Source: Sialis fuliginosa
Lineage: Eukaryota > Arthropoda > Insecta > Megaloptera > Sialidae
Assembly (NCBI GenBank): GCA_961205875.1
Contig: OY540809.1
Span: 17,062,267 to 17,126,266 of the forward strand
Direction: 5' to 3'
Length of the DNA: 64,000 nt
In this document: one piece after another, positions 46,330-59,287 of the stretch
How the letters are laid out: each line of letters begins with the position of its first letter
Position numbering within the stretch: the stretch's first letter is position 1
The notes under the pieces: model-generated
What the model saw: only the letters and a program-made list of their open reading frames with translations
Told to the model about the DNA's origin: nothing
Databases searched by the model: none
Made by a program: the position numbers and the translations under genes

Positions 46330-46950
46330 GAAAACACTGAGAAGTATATATGTAGGTATACAAAAATTATGTATTAAAAATGTTTTTGAAGTCTGTTTTT
46401 TTTCTTATAAAGTTTTTTATTGGCTTGGCACCGACTTAAAAAACTATAAATTTTATTTTTATATACTTTTCAGTGTTTTTTTAAATAATAATTTAAATAC
46501 ATCCTAACAATCAATTTATGAATAAACGAAAAAAGTGGTGTGTGCTTTTTAGTCTGTTTTATTTTTCCCTTTTGAGTAGTGTATCTTCAAAGTCCATAGC
46601 CAAATTCTGATAAAAATATAGGACCACCTCGGGAGTATACTCTTTCGAAAAAAAATTGTCTAAATCGGTGCATATTTATCGGAATTATGCCCGAACTTAC
46701 ATAAAGAATATATTGTCGAATTGAAAAACCTTCTCCTTTTTTGAAGTCAGTTAAAAATACTAAATACGGGTAGAAAAAAATAAATATATTAAATACATCT
46801 AACATTCTCTGCTTATTTGAAGAAATAATTTTATTTGTTGACATTTTAATCAAATATTGGTTTGAAGTTACCTTGTAATTATGAATAGGAAGTTGAATAA
46901 CTATCACTAGGGAAGTGCATTTTTGATTATTAATAAAGTCTATCAATAAC
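46330..46950. mobile_element. TTATGCCCGAA / TTTTGAAGTC repeat family, copy 1
   Basis: It contains AACACTGAGAAGTATATAT and its inverse ATATACTTTTCAGTGTTTTT, TTGGCTTGGCACCGACT, CAAATTCTGATAAA, GGTGCATATTT.TCGG, ATTATGCCCGAAC and TTTTTTGAAGTCAGTTAAAA. Copies are at 51148-51735 and 59926-60270. The latter phrase is characteristic of lepidopteran repeats. The 119-residue minus-strand frame here is the repeat, not a gene. Confidence 0.65.
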
Positions 46951-47919
46951 TAACATTAAGTATTTTTAACCAAATGTGTATCATTGACTAAATACTTTTG
47001 TTCAAAACACAATATATTTGATTCACTTGAAATTATATTGAGTTGAGTTAGGAAATAACTTTAAATAAATTATATACGGTAAAATATTATTAATAACGTG
47101 AGAACTAAAAAAATGCCGTGTCGCAACGGGGCAGAGAAAACGATTTGCATGCGCTCGGCCGGTATTCGGATTCCCTCGGCTCGGCTGTTATGTTTTGATT
47201 GTCAATTGTTTATTTTAAATGTTTTCAATAATTAACTTTTAAATCTAAACAGAACAAAAATTATTTGTACTTTTTGTTAGGTAATTTAGGTGTTGATAAG
47301 TTATTATTACAATAATAACTAATCGTGTTTGTACTTAATTCAACTATATTTTTTAAAACTCCTAAACAATAATTCCACGCGAGCGAAGCACAGCTAGTTT
47401 GAAAATATATTGAGTTGACTCAAACTAATATTTATTTAAAAAGGGCATCGCGGGTCGAAAAAGTTTGGGAACCACTGTACTAATACATTAAATTCATTCC
47501 CCCCAACTAATTTTAAAATCATTAAACATTTTATGAAATATCTGTAAACGTAATTACTAACAAGAAAAAAGCGTTTAGTCGAAATCATAGTTTGATTACA
47601 AAAACGTTTTAATAATAATTATCAAGGGAGGCCTTTTTCAGAAAACAGTTGGGTATTTACTTAAATGTATAACATAAAAAACAGATAATGTACCTTGTGT
47701 TTATGATATTAACATAAACATTTAATGACCACCTCAGGGGCTCGAATCATTTTCAGTCATTAACGAATTATGACTGAATATGGTCGTGTACAGAGGTACT
47801 AAAACTGTCTACACTTATTTATGTACGTATTTTAATTTGATTCCCATTAAATACATTAAATGTATTTATATAAATTTTTTAATTACGTACCTGTTATTTA
47901 AATTCAATTTTCATTTTTG

Positions 47920-48320
47920 AAGTGCAACTTCTTTAGAAAGACTACTGAATTGGAATGATCTTGAAAGATTTTAAAATTCGACACGTTTTAAAGATGAAAC
48001 GCTAAGGAGAGTGTGCATCTGCGTGAGTAGATGTATAAGAGAAAGATGGATGAATAGTGCATGCGTACAAGTCACTTTACGTCGGTTATGCGTGAGACAG
48101 AGAGATATGAGTAAATGTATAAGAGAAAGATGGACGAATGAATACAAGTCAGTTTATGTTGGTGTCAAGTTTTTGTGTTAAAATAATACGTTTGGTTATT
48201 AATTTAATAATCGTTTACATTATTTATTTAATTCGCATGAACAAAAAAAGTTTCACTTAAACCGTGCGCTCATGTGGGTGAAACACACACCACTTTTTTC
48301 GTTTATTCAATAAATTCATT
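47920..48320. mobile_element. CACACACCAC-ended repeat with an internal 86-bp tandem duplication
   Basis: GAAGTGCAACTTCTTTAG at the left and GTGAAACACACACCACTTTT at the right recur, closer together, at 55960-56030. Inside, GTAGATGTATAAGAGAAAG with GATGGATGAAT (48026) is duplicated at about 48112 (GTAAATGTATAAGAGAAAG). Confidence 0.6.
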
Positions 48321-48449
48321 GTTAGGATCTATTTAAATTATTATTTTATTTTGAAAAGAATTTATTGTAAAAATATTTTTAAAATAAATACTTTATTGTT
48401 TTAGAAAATTTGTTTAGCAACGAAACGTTTATATGACACACGATGACTA

Positions 48450-48790
48450 TTATTTATATGTGACTAGGGGCTTTGCCCCTGGGTGCTTCGTGCCATAATC
48501 GCGCCATATTTAGATACTCAAACTTACTCGCGGGTTTCAGCCTTCGGTTGTGACTAGATTTAGTTTTTGTAAACCTGGAAAAGTAAATGAAGACCTTTTT
48601 TATATTTTTTTCGTTCACACCTAAAAATTTCCACTCCATAAGCTTCACTTTTGTGCTCTCTACTATTTTTGATGACTTTTTTTTTATCTTTTCGTTGTCA
48701 TTATTATTACAAAACCCGAAGAAATTATAACAAAACCTGGAGCTCAGAAAAACGGTATACATAACCTGAGATTCCGGGTGAAAACCTGAA
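48450..48790. other. repeat scrap, no gene
   Basis: It starts GGGGCTTTGCCCCTGGGTGC (small hairpin). The 102-residue minus-strand frame is Lys/Asn-rich and ends in this GC hairpin. There is no domain that I recognise. Confidence 0.4.
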
Positions 48791-49366
48791 ACCTGGCCAT
48801 CCTATATGTATAATAATCGATATATTATATTATACCCCTATACTAATCTTCATTTCACGTTTGTGATTTGAAGAACTGCTGGTATAAGTTAACAAGCCTG
48901 TTTAACATTCTACAGGATGTAGCAATAAAAACTTCTACAAGAATTGAAAATATATCGATTATCCATATAAATATATAATGATATTAATAGATTGTAATTT
49001 TCAACTATATAAATGTAAATATTAGGTGAATAAAAATTAAATTATTTATAAGTACTTAATTATATACGAAATATATTCGGAATGCATTAGTTTAAATTAA
49101 AATATGGTAAACATTTTTTAAGTTAATGATAATGATTTAAATTTAAATAGATCATAATTTTATTAGATGAAATTTTAAAATAGATTCTGCATAATCGTGT
49201 ATTATATTTTCTCATCTGTACCCCTAATAAATGTTTAATACGTTTTAATTATATTATATTTCATGCGTTATTTTTTCTAATTACTAAGAATAAAATCGAA
49301 TAAATGGTTTTTGAGTTATAGGCGCACTAACGGACAGATAGACAGACAGAGTGATTGAGCTTTATA

Positions 49367-49927
49367 TAAGGTAAAGACAGCAGTTATGGCCGCTATAAGA
49401 GCAAGTTTTCGTTTTTTTGGATTAATGTGCTTATTTTTTGCAATTCTCATGAACTCATGTTACTAATAAAACAAGTAACTCTTTATTTAATCAATTTAAT
49501 TACTAAAGTCCCCAAATATAGTTTGTTTTTTTAAATTATAGCCTTTTATTTTGTTTATGTTTTTTTCCAGTAATGGCAAAGGTAAAACCAGTAATGAGCA
49601 CCCAATGATGAACACTTGCTAATGATTACAAAATGACAAAAAATATAAAAGAAAGAATCGTCAAATTTGAAACTATGTAAAGCAGTTGCTATTATAATAT
49701 AATAATTAATAAATAAATTATACTAATAATTAGTTTAATTGTTCACCATTTTGACATCTATTGACCGATTGTCATCAAACCACGCTGTAAGACAGTTAAA
49801 TGTACCTATATAGATTAATATTCAAAAATGGTAGTAATCAAATATCAACACTTATTTCTAATTCAGTACATTTAATTAAAAATTTGCCATTACTGGGGTC
49901 TTTGCCAGGACTGGTGCCATTACCTTA
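49367..49927 (+). mobile_element. AAGGTACTGG-ended MITE, copy in intron 2 (~561 bp)
   Basis: It is collinear with 12854-13437 over its whole length and ends CTGGTGCCATTACCTTA. The 5' terminus is diverged (TAAGGTAAAGACAGCAG). Confidence 0.8.
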
Positions 49928-50287
49928 CTTATATTAAGGATAAAACAATGTAAAATGAATGTACGCGATAGTCGAGATGCTGAAATTTGCTAGTGTAAGG
50001 GGTCTTGAACTGTTTTTCTACAAACGAGTTTTGATTTTAAAAGTGTTGGGTTTGAACTCTTTGAACTATGAGGGTTAAAGGTTTAACCTAATCTATTTTG
50101 TTAATAAGGCGGTAAAGTGTGAACTTCGTTTTTCATATTTTGTATGAAATGAATGATCGCAGTGTCAATTTTATGTGTTATGTTCTACGAACGAAAAATA
50201 GTTATATACATGACGTAAGTAATAATTATTAGGAGTTTACATTTAAACAGAAGAATAGTGCGTATCTGTTTGTTACCTTTTCACGGC

Positions 50288-50380
50288 AGATGTCCACTGC
50301 AATGTGTGACGAAACGTTGACCGATAATACGACCATTTGACGCGGCTTACTCCCAGAAGCCAAGATTCATATCCAGATCA
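50288..50380 (-). repeat. GAAGCCAAGAT repeat, reverse copy
   Basis: CAGATGTCCACTGCAATGTG, GACGAAACGTTGACCG and GACGCGGCTTACTCCCAGAA are the inverse of 11483-11570. A third piece is at 40735-40770. Confidence 0.65.
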
Positions 50381-50759
50381 CCTATTGTAAACGATGAAAA
50401 TAAATAGTTATACTAATTGCTAAAAACTAAATTGTTATATCTCCTGAAAAGTTAAGATTTAGTATTCTAGTAATATAGCCGAGATTCTGATGTTATTACT
50501 TACTTAAATTGTTAAAAGAATAAAAACTTAAATAAAACATTAATTTTAATTTTTCATCTTTAAAAATTTTTATCGCCGAAACGGCTCATTTTTCGAAGAT
50601 GTGCCTATGAGAACTTTTGATCAGCATCATATAAATTACAACATATAAAAAAATTTGCGATTTTCACCGAAAACCATTTCCCATAAGAAATGTGCGAGGT
50701 CCTTTGTTAAATTATTTTCAATTACTTATTAAATATATTTTTTAGAAGCATGAAACTTC

Positions 50760-51050
50760 CCGACAATAATTATATTAGATAATTCAGTATTTAAATGGCT
50801 GATGTACCGTGTGAAACAGCCCCGAAACGGCTGTGTAACGAGAGCATGGTTACACTGGGTACAGGCATTTGTTGATGGCAGTTTAGTGGGCGGGCTCACC
50901 TGAGTGTGGAGTATAATTATGTATACGTTTATTTCCGGGGGTAATTACCGGCGGACGCACAGACAGCTCTCTCAGTAATGCGAAAATAATTGTAGCAGAC
51001 CGGGGGGCATCTTTAGCTGCATAATTATGAAAAACACAACGATATGTATT
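50760..51050. promoter_or_regulatory. candidate enhancer in intron 2
   Basis: A repeat-free island, less AT-rich than its surroundings, with six TAAT/ATTA-core sites: AATAATTATATT (50774), GATAATTC, TATAATTATG (50911), the palindrome GGTAATTACC (50940), AATAATTG and the palindrome CATAATTATG (51019). It also has a CACCTG E-box (50898), GTGGGCGGGC and paired CCGAAACGGC / AACAGCC. This is the density and symmetry expected of a homeodomain-regulated, possibly autoregulatory, element. It lies in intron 2, 8.8 kb after exon 2. Function is inferred. Confidence 0.4.
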
Positions 51051-51147
51051 CATCATGTAAATAAAAATGTATTGTTTTCACTGTAAATATTGTTGAATGA
51101 AAAAAATAGATGTTATAAAAACATTTTTAAGAAAAAAATAAAACCCT

Positions 51148-51735
51148 AAAAACACTGAAAAGTATATAGGCAATTTAAACTAAAAATATACACCTTAACA
51201 CGTGTTTCGACTTCATAAGAAGTCGTCATCAGGAGCCTAACAGTTCCAAACTGTATATAAGTAATAATGAATAGGTACAAAAGGAACAGTTCCAGTCGTA
51301 TATAGATAATAATTCAATTTAACAGTTTTTGAAGTTGTTTTTCTTTTTTTTCAAAAAGTTTTTTGTTGACTTGGCACCGCCTAAAAACTGTTAATTAATT
51401 TATATTATATAAAGTATTATCCTTTAATAATAAATAAGAAATACACACACCAAATCAAGAACTTCACGAAGGAGTTGTCGGTAGAGGACAATATCCAGTC
51501 GACATAGAAAGCTATAACTATACCATAACGGTTTTAAACGTTATTTTATTTTTCCCTTATCTTCGAAGTTCATGGTCAGATTCTGATAAAATTTATATGG
51601 GACCAACTCGGAAGTATACTCTTTCAAATAAAAAAAAATCGTCCAAATTGGTGCATATTTGTCGGAGTTATGCCCGAACATACATAAAATATATATTGTC
51701 GAATTGAGAACCTCCTCCTGTTATGAAGTCGGTTA
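51148..51735. mobile_element. TTATGCCCGAA / TTTTGAAGTC repeat family, copy 2
   Basis: AACACTGAAAAGTATATAGG, TTGACTTGGCACCGCC, CAGATTCTGATAAA, GAGTTATGCCCGAACATAC, GAACCTCCTCCTGTTATGAA then GTCGGTTAAA. An insertion at 51180-51330 (CACCTTAACACGTGTTTCGAC) separates the first landmarks. Confidence 0.65.
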
Positions 51736-51754
51736 AATATTATAAATGCTGTAT

Positions 51755-51925
51755 CTATTTGTTACTTTTTTACGGTTAAACCGCTAAACCGATATTGATG
51801 AAATTTGGCAGGGAGATCGTTTTCATCTTGAGGAAGGACATATGCTAGTTTGTATCCCGAAAATTGATTAGATTTTAAAAAAAATACGAATTCTACGTGG
51901 ACGAAGTCGTGAGTAACTAGTATAT
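51755..51925 (-). mobile_element. Helitron-like 3' end, reverse internal landmarks
   Basis: TTTTTTACGGTTAAACCGC, GAAATTTGGCAGGGAGAT, TTCTACGTGGACGAAGTCG then GTGAGTAACTAGT (to about 51920): the GC hairpin plus CTAGT expected of lepidopteran Helitron termini. The 75-residue minus-strand frame is inside it. Confidence 0.6.
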
Positions 51926-52724
51926 TATAATGTATCGTATAAGTTTGCAAATATACCCTATAATTTGCAACGAAAATCAAATAATTCACGCAGAATATTT
52001 ATACTTTTGTATTTTGTGTATAAATTCTACGAAAGTTATATTTCAACTTTTAAAGACTTAATTACAGAGGCATTAAGCACGAGCAGTCATTTAAAATATT
52101 TAATTTAATTTTAATTGTGAATTTTCGACTTGAAACGTATATATTTAATATTAATATTATGACACGATATGAATTAAAAGCAAATTAACCTGCTGACGGA
52201 AATTTCATGTTAGATATTTTTTTCGGGCTTCGCAATTGTCATCATTTATGCTTTATGGGTTTCATAATAATTAAATTACTGTTATTAAGTGACTTTTTTT
52301 TACACAGAAAATGTAGTTTTTGTGGGGATTGTGTAAGTAAATAATGAAATCGTATAGATTTAGATTAAAATCTTGATTATATGTTATGTGACAGTTATTC
52401 TGATGCTATTGTGATTATGTTTAAATACTTTTGATGCTTGCTTCGTGTGAATAATAGAGTTATTTCACACGATCAAATAATGAGACAGTGTTAATTAAAA
52501 AATATATTTGTAAAAATGTTCCCCTCTGCTTATATTTCCAAAAGTCGCAAAATTGATCAAAATTAAAATTCACTGAAAATCTTAAATACATTGTGCTGCC
52601 ATCTTTATTATTACATTTTCTGTTATAATTGGTGCTAAATTTTATAAAATATAGATAATTGTGTTATCAATTTAAAATAAAATATAAACTATACAGTACG
52701 GGGCACTCATACGCGAGGTTTGAC

Positions 52725-53960
52725 TCGCACTTGACAATTTTTAGTGTTCCCTGTCAAATGGAACACTTATGGAATCATGTCCGTTCGTCTGCCACAGACG
52801 ATTTTCTCTATAACTATTCGACGTAAATTAAATTGGTGGCCCAATTTATAGACTTGAAGTATAAAAAGTGTAATTTTGATTTGGGGGTTAATTTCAGGAG
52901 ATTAAATTCAAAAGCATCGTGTAGGGTATCAAATGAAATCTTATTGAATCACAAATTCAACAATATATATGATGTATTTTTTATGTATTAAAAATTGCAG
53001 AAAAATTTGAAAAAAATTATGAACATTGAGAATTTGGTGTAGATTGTTATAAACAATTGAATTGTTTATGTTCTTATAACAAAAAATATTTCTCACGATG
53101 TAAAGAACAACGTTTGTCCTTAAACGTTTTCCAAAATTTTCAATAATGGCATGGAACACTTAATGTGCACTTGTCTAAATTTTTAGGCTTCCGAAGAAAC
53201 CCTATTAATCTCACTTTGTCGTCCGTCCGTCCGTCCGCCCTTTACACCAAAGCTAAATAGCTCGTAAACTATATAAGCTAGAAACTTCAACCTCCTAGTA
53301 AAATATGTATAAATATATTGAAAAAATAATTTTTAAGGGGGGACACTAAGGATATAAAGCTAGGTAAAAAAAATATTTTTTTTTATACCAAGGTATGTGG
53401 CACGTTAAAATGTATAACCAAATAAGCGGAATTCTTTTTCTATTTTCTTCTAAATCAAAAATGGTGCCTGTAGGGGGCTTTAAAGCAAATCCAAAAAAAA
53501 AACAAAAAAATTGTATACCAAGACGTGTGGGATGTCAAAATATACACTCATAAATATATCTCAATTAGTAAAATATGACCATATTTTTTTTTTAACTCAA
53601 AAATGGCACCTGTAGGTGGCTAAAAGCAGTATTTTATTTTATCCCCCCTCCCTCTAATTCTGTAACTACTGGTTCAAAAAATCTGAAACAAATTTGGTAA
53701 CGAGGTTTTGGTGGGACTTCCAACGACAAATACTAAAGTCAACAATATAATTTAAAATTTTGGAATTATAGGGAGGGGCGTCATAGAATTTTTTATTTTG
53801 ATATCTAGGCAAGTGGGGTGTCAAAATATAGATCTCAATTAGTAGAATTTGACACTTTTTTACATTTTTTTCTAACTTAAAAATGCACTTGTAAGTGGTT
53901 CCAAACATTTCACGTATTACGTACTTCGGAACCCTTATGGCATACACTCGTGTATGTCTT
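52725..53960. mobile_element. GTCCGTCCG repeat region
   Basis: 52725-53165 (GTTCCCTGTCAAATGGAACAC to CATGGAACACTTAATGTGC) and 53188-53945 (GGCTTCCGAAGAAACCC, CGTCCGTCCGTCCGTCCG, ending TTCGGAACCCTTATGGCATA) look like two adjoining non-coding elements with loosely inverted ends (GAACAC / CATGGAACAC; CTTCCGAAG / CTTCGGAA). Frames of 72 and 93 residues within have no domain. Confidence 0.5.
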
Positions 53961-54502
53961 GCCCGAATTTTTTTTTATATAATACATACACACATATACA
54001 CATGTATATTTCTATACTGCTGATATATGAATGTTATTTCTACAAACGTCAATTACATTGCAAATTATAATTTGATTACCGCTACAATTTTACATTTCAA
54101 GCATTCCAATTCATAAAATAATTAATTTGTTTAGCTGAGATCGAAGGAACAATAATATACCTGTGTACATAAAACTGGGTTTATTATTGAAGACAAATAA
54201 AGTTGATATACATATAGCAGCAAAAAAGGTATAATATCCGAGCTCATAAAATGGTTATAAATGTGAAAAATATGATAATCTCTGCATAATGGAATCTTAT
54301 CGATAAACAAAAAATGTAAACGTATCAAGTTTCAAATTATTTTTAGGTATGCAAAATTTTCTGTATACACTGTAAAAATAAGTTACATTAAAATAAAAAT
54401 TGGCAAATAAATTAACATACTTTATCATTTAATTACAATAAAAAATATGGTTAATTTGCAGTTCATAATTTTATAGATACTCTTATCTCAGCTGTTGTTT
54501 TT

Positions 54503-54925
54503 AGGGTTAAAAAACTTTCTTGCCCGTCTGTCGGTTTGTCTGTCAAGACCTTTTTTCTCAGGAACAGCTAGAGGTATCAAGTTGAAATTAATATCAAATA
54601 CTAAAGTATACAATCTCCAGTCTTTTAAAAAATTCAAGTTTCTAACTCAATGTAATAAAAAGATACGGCCTTTCAAAGCGTATTTTGTACGAAGGAAGGT
54701 TTTTATAGTAAAAGAAAAAATTCAAAAACCATTAATTTTCTAATTTTATGTGAAAATATTACGTGACAAACTAAATTTGAAGTTTTTTTCATACTGCGGG
54801 AGCGTCTACGTAAAGACGCCTTGGGAATCGGATCCATTGTTTATGCAACTAACTATTGTCAATAATTAAGTTTTATATAACGGCACGGAACCCTCAGGGC
54901 ACGAGTTCTACTCGCACTTGTCCGT
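54503..54925 (+). mobile_element. CACGAGTTCTACTCG-type repeat, copy 2
   Basis: It begins TTAGGGTTAAAAAACTTTC and ends GGCACGGAACCCTCAGGG then CACGAGTTCTACTCGCACTTG. It is collinear with 9735-10003. The 82-residue frame at 54495-54743 is inside the repeat. Confidence 0.6.
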
Positions 54926-55337
54926 CTTTTTTTACAATTTTAGTTTCGCTTGTGTTGTTTTTATGAGCATTTATATAATTTATATTTTTGAATTTTTCTG
55001 AAAATATTTTCTTATTGGGTGCTTACGTCATAAAAGGAAGAAATCATTAAAATTCACGTTTATAGATCCAAAGGTTTGGGCTGGACATTGATGAAGTAGT
55101 TACTCAGGACTTTATTCTTTATAGGAAAATAATTTTTAACTATAACAAAGAGATTTGACGTTATTCTTAATTTTGTTGCGAATCGGTTGAACATCCGTTA
55201 TGGATCAGCGAACACTACGGTTAATGATGTTTTGGCAAAAATAGAAAGTACTACAAACTATAAAGTTATAATAATATTATCTTTTTAAAATACCATGTCA
55301 CAAATCACGTTACAAAAATAATTTTTATAATAACTAT

Positions 55338-55935
55338 ACAGGGCTGCACCAACACGAGATGGAACGAGATTTAGGTCTTTCGTCTCGTGAAAAAATAAGC
55401 TGTTTCTGTCTCGATTCAAACCGAGACTCGGTTTCGTTCGAATTGTTATCTAAAAAAATTATTCTTACAAAGAAATTTTGAAACGAATTTTATGTTACAT
55501 ACTTTAATTATAAATTATTGATTTTAATCATATAAACATATATATGGACCGCGCATTTGACTCGAAAACAGAGCTGTGTCAAAAAAAGCGATAGAAGTGG
55601 AGTGTCTATTTCATTCTTATTAGAAAAAGAGATAGATATATCCCAAACGTCACCGCATCTCTCTCACTGTTTTGGAGAAATGTTACACTATTATGTTAAT
55701 ACAGAATACATGGTCCATGCTCTATGTCTATGATTTGAATCATTAATATCATATAACAATTTTTTTATTATGTTACAAATTAATTTAAATTACATTACAA
55801 AAAGCAGTATACCAAGAAATAATAATATTTGACGTGAGCGCCATCGCCTAAAATCATAAATGTTCAAATACCTATTTAACGAGATAATGTTGAAACTTGA
55901 AATCCTCTTTATAACGTCTCGTCAAACTTGTCACA
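55338..55935. mobile_element. CAGGGCTGCACC hAT-like element with nested repeat
   Basis: It starts CAGGGCTGCACCAACACGAG with GTCTCGTG motifs and closes with a cGTCTCGTCAA near 55920. Inside at 55541-55745 is a unit (CCGCGCATTTGACTCGAAAA to CATGGTCCATGCTCTATGTC) also found at 61960-62765. Confidence 0.5.
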
Positions 55936-57307
55936 TAATAATATAAATAACGTTTTTTGAAGTAAAACTTCTTTAGTCAAATTATTAATTAAAATACGTT
56001 TATGTGGTTGAGGCACACACCACTTTAAAAAAAATTATAATGCAATAAAAGAGTTCATTCAATAAATTCAATAAAATACCCAATTCATGTCAACTTCCAT
56101 TTTAATTCGATATATAAAAACATTAATAATATGTGAGTATGATTTTTTCTCATTATTTAGTTCATTAATTTTAATCTCAAATCAAAATCAGTTACAATTA
56201 CCCTCCCTTTCAAATGAAAACCAGATATTGAATACAGTTAGCATTACTATTAATATAAATTAAAGATGGCTTCCTATTATGGCGACCCCTACACTAGAAT
56301 TAAACTAGATTATATAGAAGTAAAAAATGAACTGCAGTCTGTTATATATTATATACATATGACTTAATAAAACACAATAGCTTAAGTCCTCCACGGCCCT
56401 TTTAACAGGGCGTGAAAAACTAGACTAAGGGCGATTGTGATACCCTCTATTATTAAATTATTAAACTATTCACACACCCCAATCACACGCTATTTTATTT
56501 CGCATCCAGATGACGGGGGTTTAGTACATTGGCGTAGGTTTATATGTTTTTTTATTCGGTTCAATTTATAATTTTAATCAAAGTGTTGTTTTTTATCTTG
56601 TGTTAATTTTCTATATGCATTTAAAATAATTTATGTATATTAATTTATAGACGAATTCGAATAATTCTCAAATCATTAAGAAAGCCACTAAAAGTTATTT
56701 ATAATGGGAATATTAAATTTTTATCAGTTGTTAAACCGGAATTTTCAGAAAAAATGTCCCAGACAAAAGTTTCATGGTTTCGAGGAGGCTAAATATTGAC
56801 AGTATGGGGGTAACCTTAGAAAGGTCACTTTAATAGATTTTCAGGTTCAACTTTTCTTTTACAAATCTAAACTTGTATTTTTTGTTGCAGATTCCTAATT
56901 TAAGATTTGTTTGAAATATTTTTTCTGAAAATGTAAATTTTTCTGATAAGGTGCAAAACCTGGATTTTCTATAATTTTTACTCGAAAATTATTCATTTTT
57001 AAAAATAATCGCCAGAGGTATAAAGTGCTTAGATTTAAGCAAAGATTCTCACAATTTTTTTTTTAATTTGTAATTCAATATTTTTCTCAAAATTTCAGAA
57101 TTTTTTATTTATAAAAAAGTTATATAAAAAATTAACAAAAAATTCGAAAAACAATTCTTCGAGAACTCTGGCTTGATTCTAAGTACTTTTTTAATTTTGT
57201 GATTTTTCTTAAAAGTTTTCGAGTAAAAAATTGGAAAATCCAGAAATTTCTCTTTAGTTTGGAAAGTCTTAAAAAAACACCCGGTATGTTATATCTACGT
57301 ATATAAT

Positions 57308-57465
57308 AAAACTAGTTGTTATCCGTGACTTTGTCCACGTAGAATTTATATTTTGTTATCTAGTCTCAGGATTCTTCCTGCAAAATTTCATCAAAATAGG
57401 TTCAGCCGTGAATAGGTAACAAACATAGAGTTATTTTCCCATTTATAATATTAGTATATATAAAA
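57308..57465 (-). mobile_element. mini Helitron-like element, ~155 bp
   Basis: Read in reverse it starts at TATACTAATATTATAAATGG (57463-57440) and ends with the CACGT..GACAAAGTCACGGATAAC hairpin and CTAGTTTT at about 57312. It is the shortest copy in the window carrying both ends. 57470-57720 downstream is of unknown nature (CAAAGCGCGTCAAAGAGCAC). Confidence 0.6.
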
Positions 57466-58965
57466 TACACCGCACGCCTATGACCATACCAAAGCGCGTC
57501 AAAGAGCACCTTGTTAGCGAAAAATAACTTTTTGACGGGTACCTTTTTTTATTCATTTTGTAGCAGTAGAAGTGTTTTTATTTGTTTGTTTGATAGTGCG
57601 ATGGTTTTTTTTGCGCGTTCACGTTGGAAGAACTGCTATTCACAGTGTATGTGTGTTATGAATTCAGTCAAGTTAGCTCTGACAACTGTATTCCAAAGCA
57701 CTCTTTGATGTGTTCTTTTTAATAGTATTGTTATTACTTATTTGTTTGTAATACATACCCAGCTGTCTTTTTTTATATTTAAGAATTGTTGCAAATTTAT
57801 AGGGGTTTTTATTATACAATTGAGAAACATTTTAAACAAAAAACTTTATATGAACATGTGCCCTGGAATTTTTCAATGATTTTGTTCTAATTAGTTTTTA
57901 TTTAATATCTTGAGAACACATACAGTTAATAAATTTGATAACCGGTTTAGTATTAATAAGTGTTATCGATTTCCAGTATTAACCAATTATAATTTTAGAA
58001 CAGGGGCCAATTTTTATCTAGTATTTTTTTGTTCTTTAATTTTTTCCTGAGTTGGGCACTTCTATGAGATTATATGTCACAAAATACAAAAAAAATATCT
58101 TTGCTCATTTCTCATAGGTTAAATCGTTTACGAGAAATATCGATGCAAAAGAAATCATACAGAATTTTAATTAATATACGGATGCTTTAAATTACAAAAA
58201 ATAAATGTATATTTTTGTTCAAGTTTAACACGACAGTGCTGAATTATCCTGTATATGGTTGATCAGTGCCGTAGCTAGAAGGGCGAGGGGGAGGGGTTAC
58301 ATATAATAACACTAATATAGCCCAACCCCAGACTTTTATAATTTAATTAACGAGAATTTCGGAGATGGGGCCCTTGCTTGTATTCTAAAATTATTAGTTA
58401 TATAAAAGAATGAATTATGTAGGTAATAATATTAAAACAAAGATGGTATAATCTATCGTGTAAAAAGGTACTGTCAGTTAAGAAGGAATAATAACTTTAT
58501 AGTCATTTTGAGGACGGAGTAATTACCCAATTACTGACTGTAATGTATAATTTTTACATTAGGTACTATTAACTGTAGCGTATTATATTAAAATGATTAA
58601 AAATATACCATTTTCTACTACTTATAATAATTTTAAATTATTTAATAAAAAATAATGCTAGCAGTTAAAATGTGGAGCATGTTTTTGAATGTGTTATACC
58701 CATTTGCCACAGTATCTATTCAATTTATCTACAAGAATGTACAAAACATTCACTTTCACGATTTATTTTTCCTATATACTAGCATAAGTAATAAAAAATA
58801 TCTTAATTTAAAAGGATGTAAAAATTCGGTATTAATTGAAAATGAAATATGGTAGTGAATTGATCCCATTTTAAAATGGACCAATATTGCTGTGTATTAT
58901 AATATTAATTTTATAAATAGTTAAAAAAAGTTTTATTGGTGAAAATTTCTCAAAATATTTGGAAA

Positions 58966-59001
<36 letters not shown>
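58966..59001. repeat. poly(A) tract
   Basis: A run of over 30 A. 59035-59215 after it shares GAGATATTTCGAAAAAA and ACCCAACTAATAAAC with 4075-4180, so the tract may be the tail or edge of a dispersed repeat. Confidence 0.85.
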
Positions 59002-59007
<6 letters not shown>

Positions 59008-59287
59008 TTTTTTTATAGTAAATATTATAATGCCCCACAAAATAGATTCTATATAATTTTTTCGTGACACGTCATTCTTGAGATATTTCGAAAAAAGTAT
59101 AGAACAATTTTGAATCGATTTGGATGATTTTTTATGGGATCATCTACTGGTAAGACCCAACTAATAAACCAATTTTCATTAAAATTCGTTCAATGATTAG
59201 TTATGTGTGTGACAAAAATTTGTTTGAACCAAAAATGTTTCTCCTATCTTTTAGATATCGCGAGGTCATAAGAAAGTTTACTTATAC

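Noticed and set aside
46587-46946. 119-residue minus-strand frame as a possible gene
   Set aside because: It coincides with a repeat family present three times in the window, with frames broken in the other copies.
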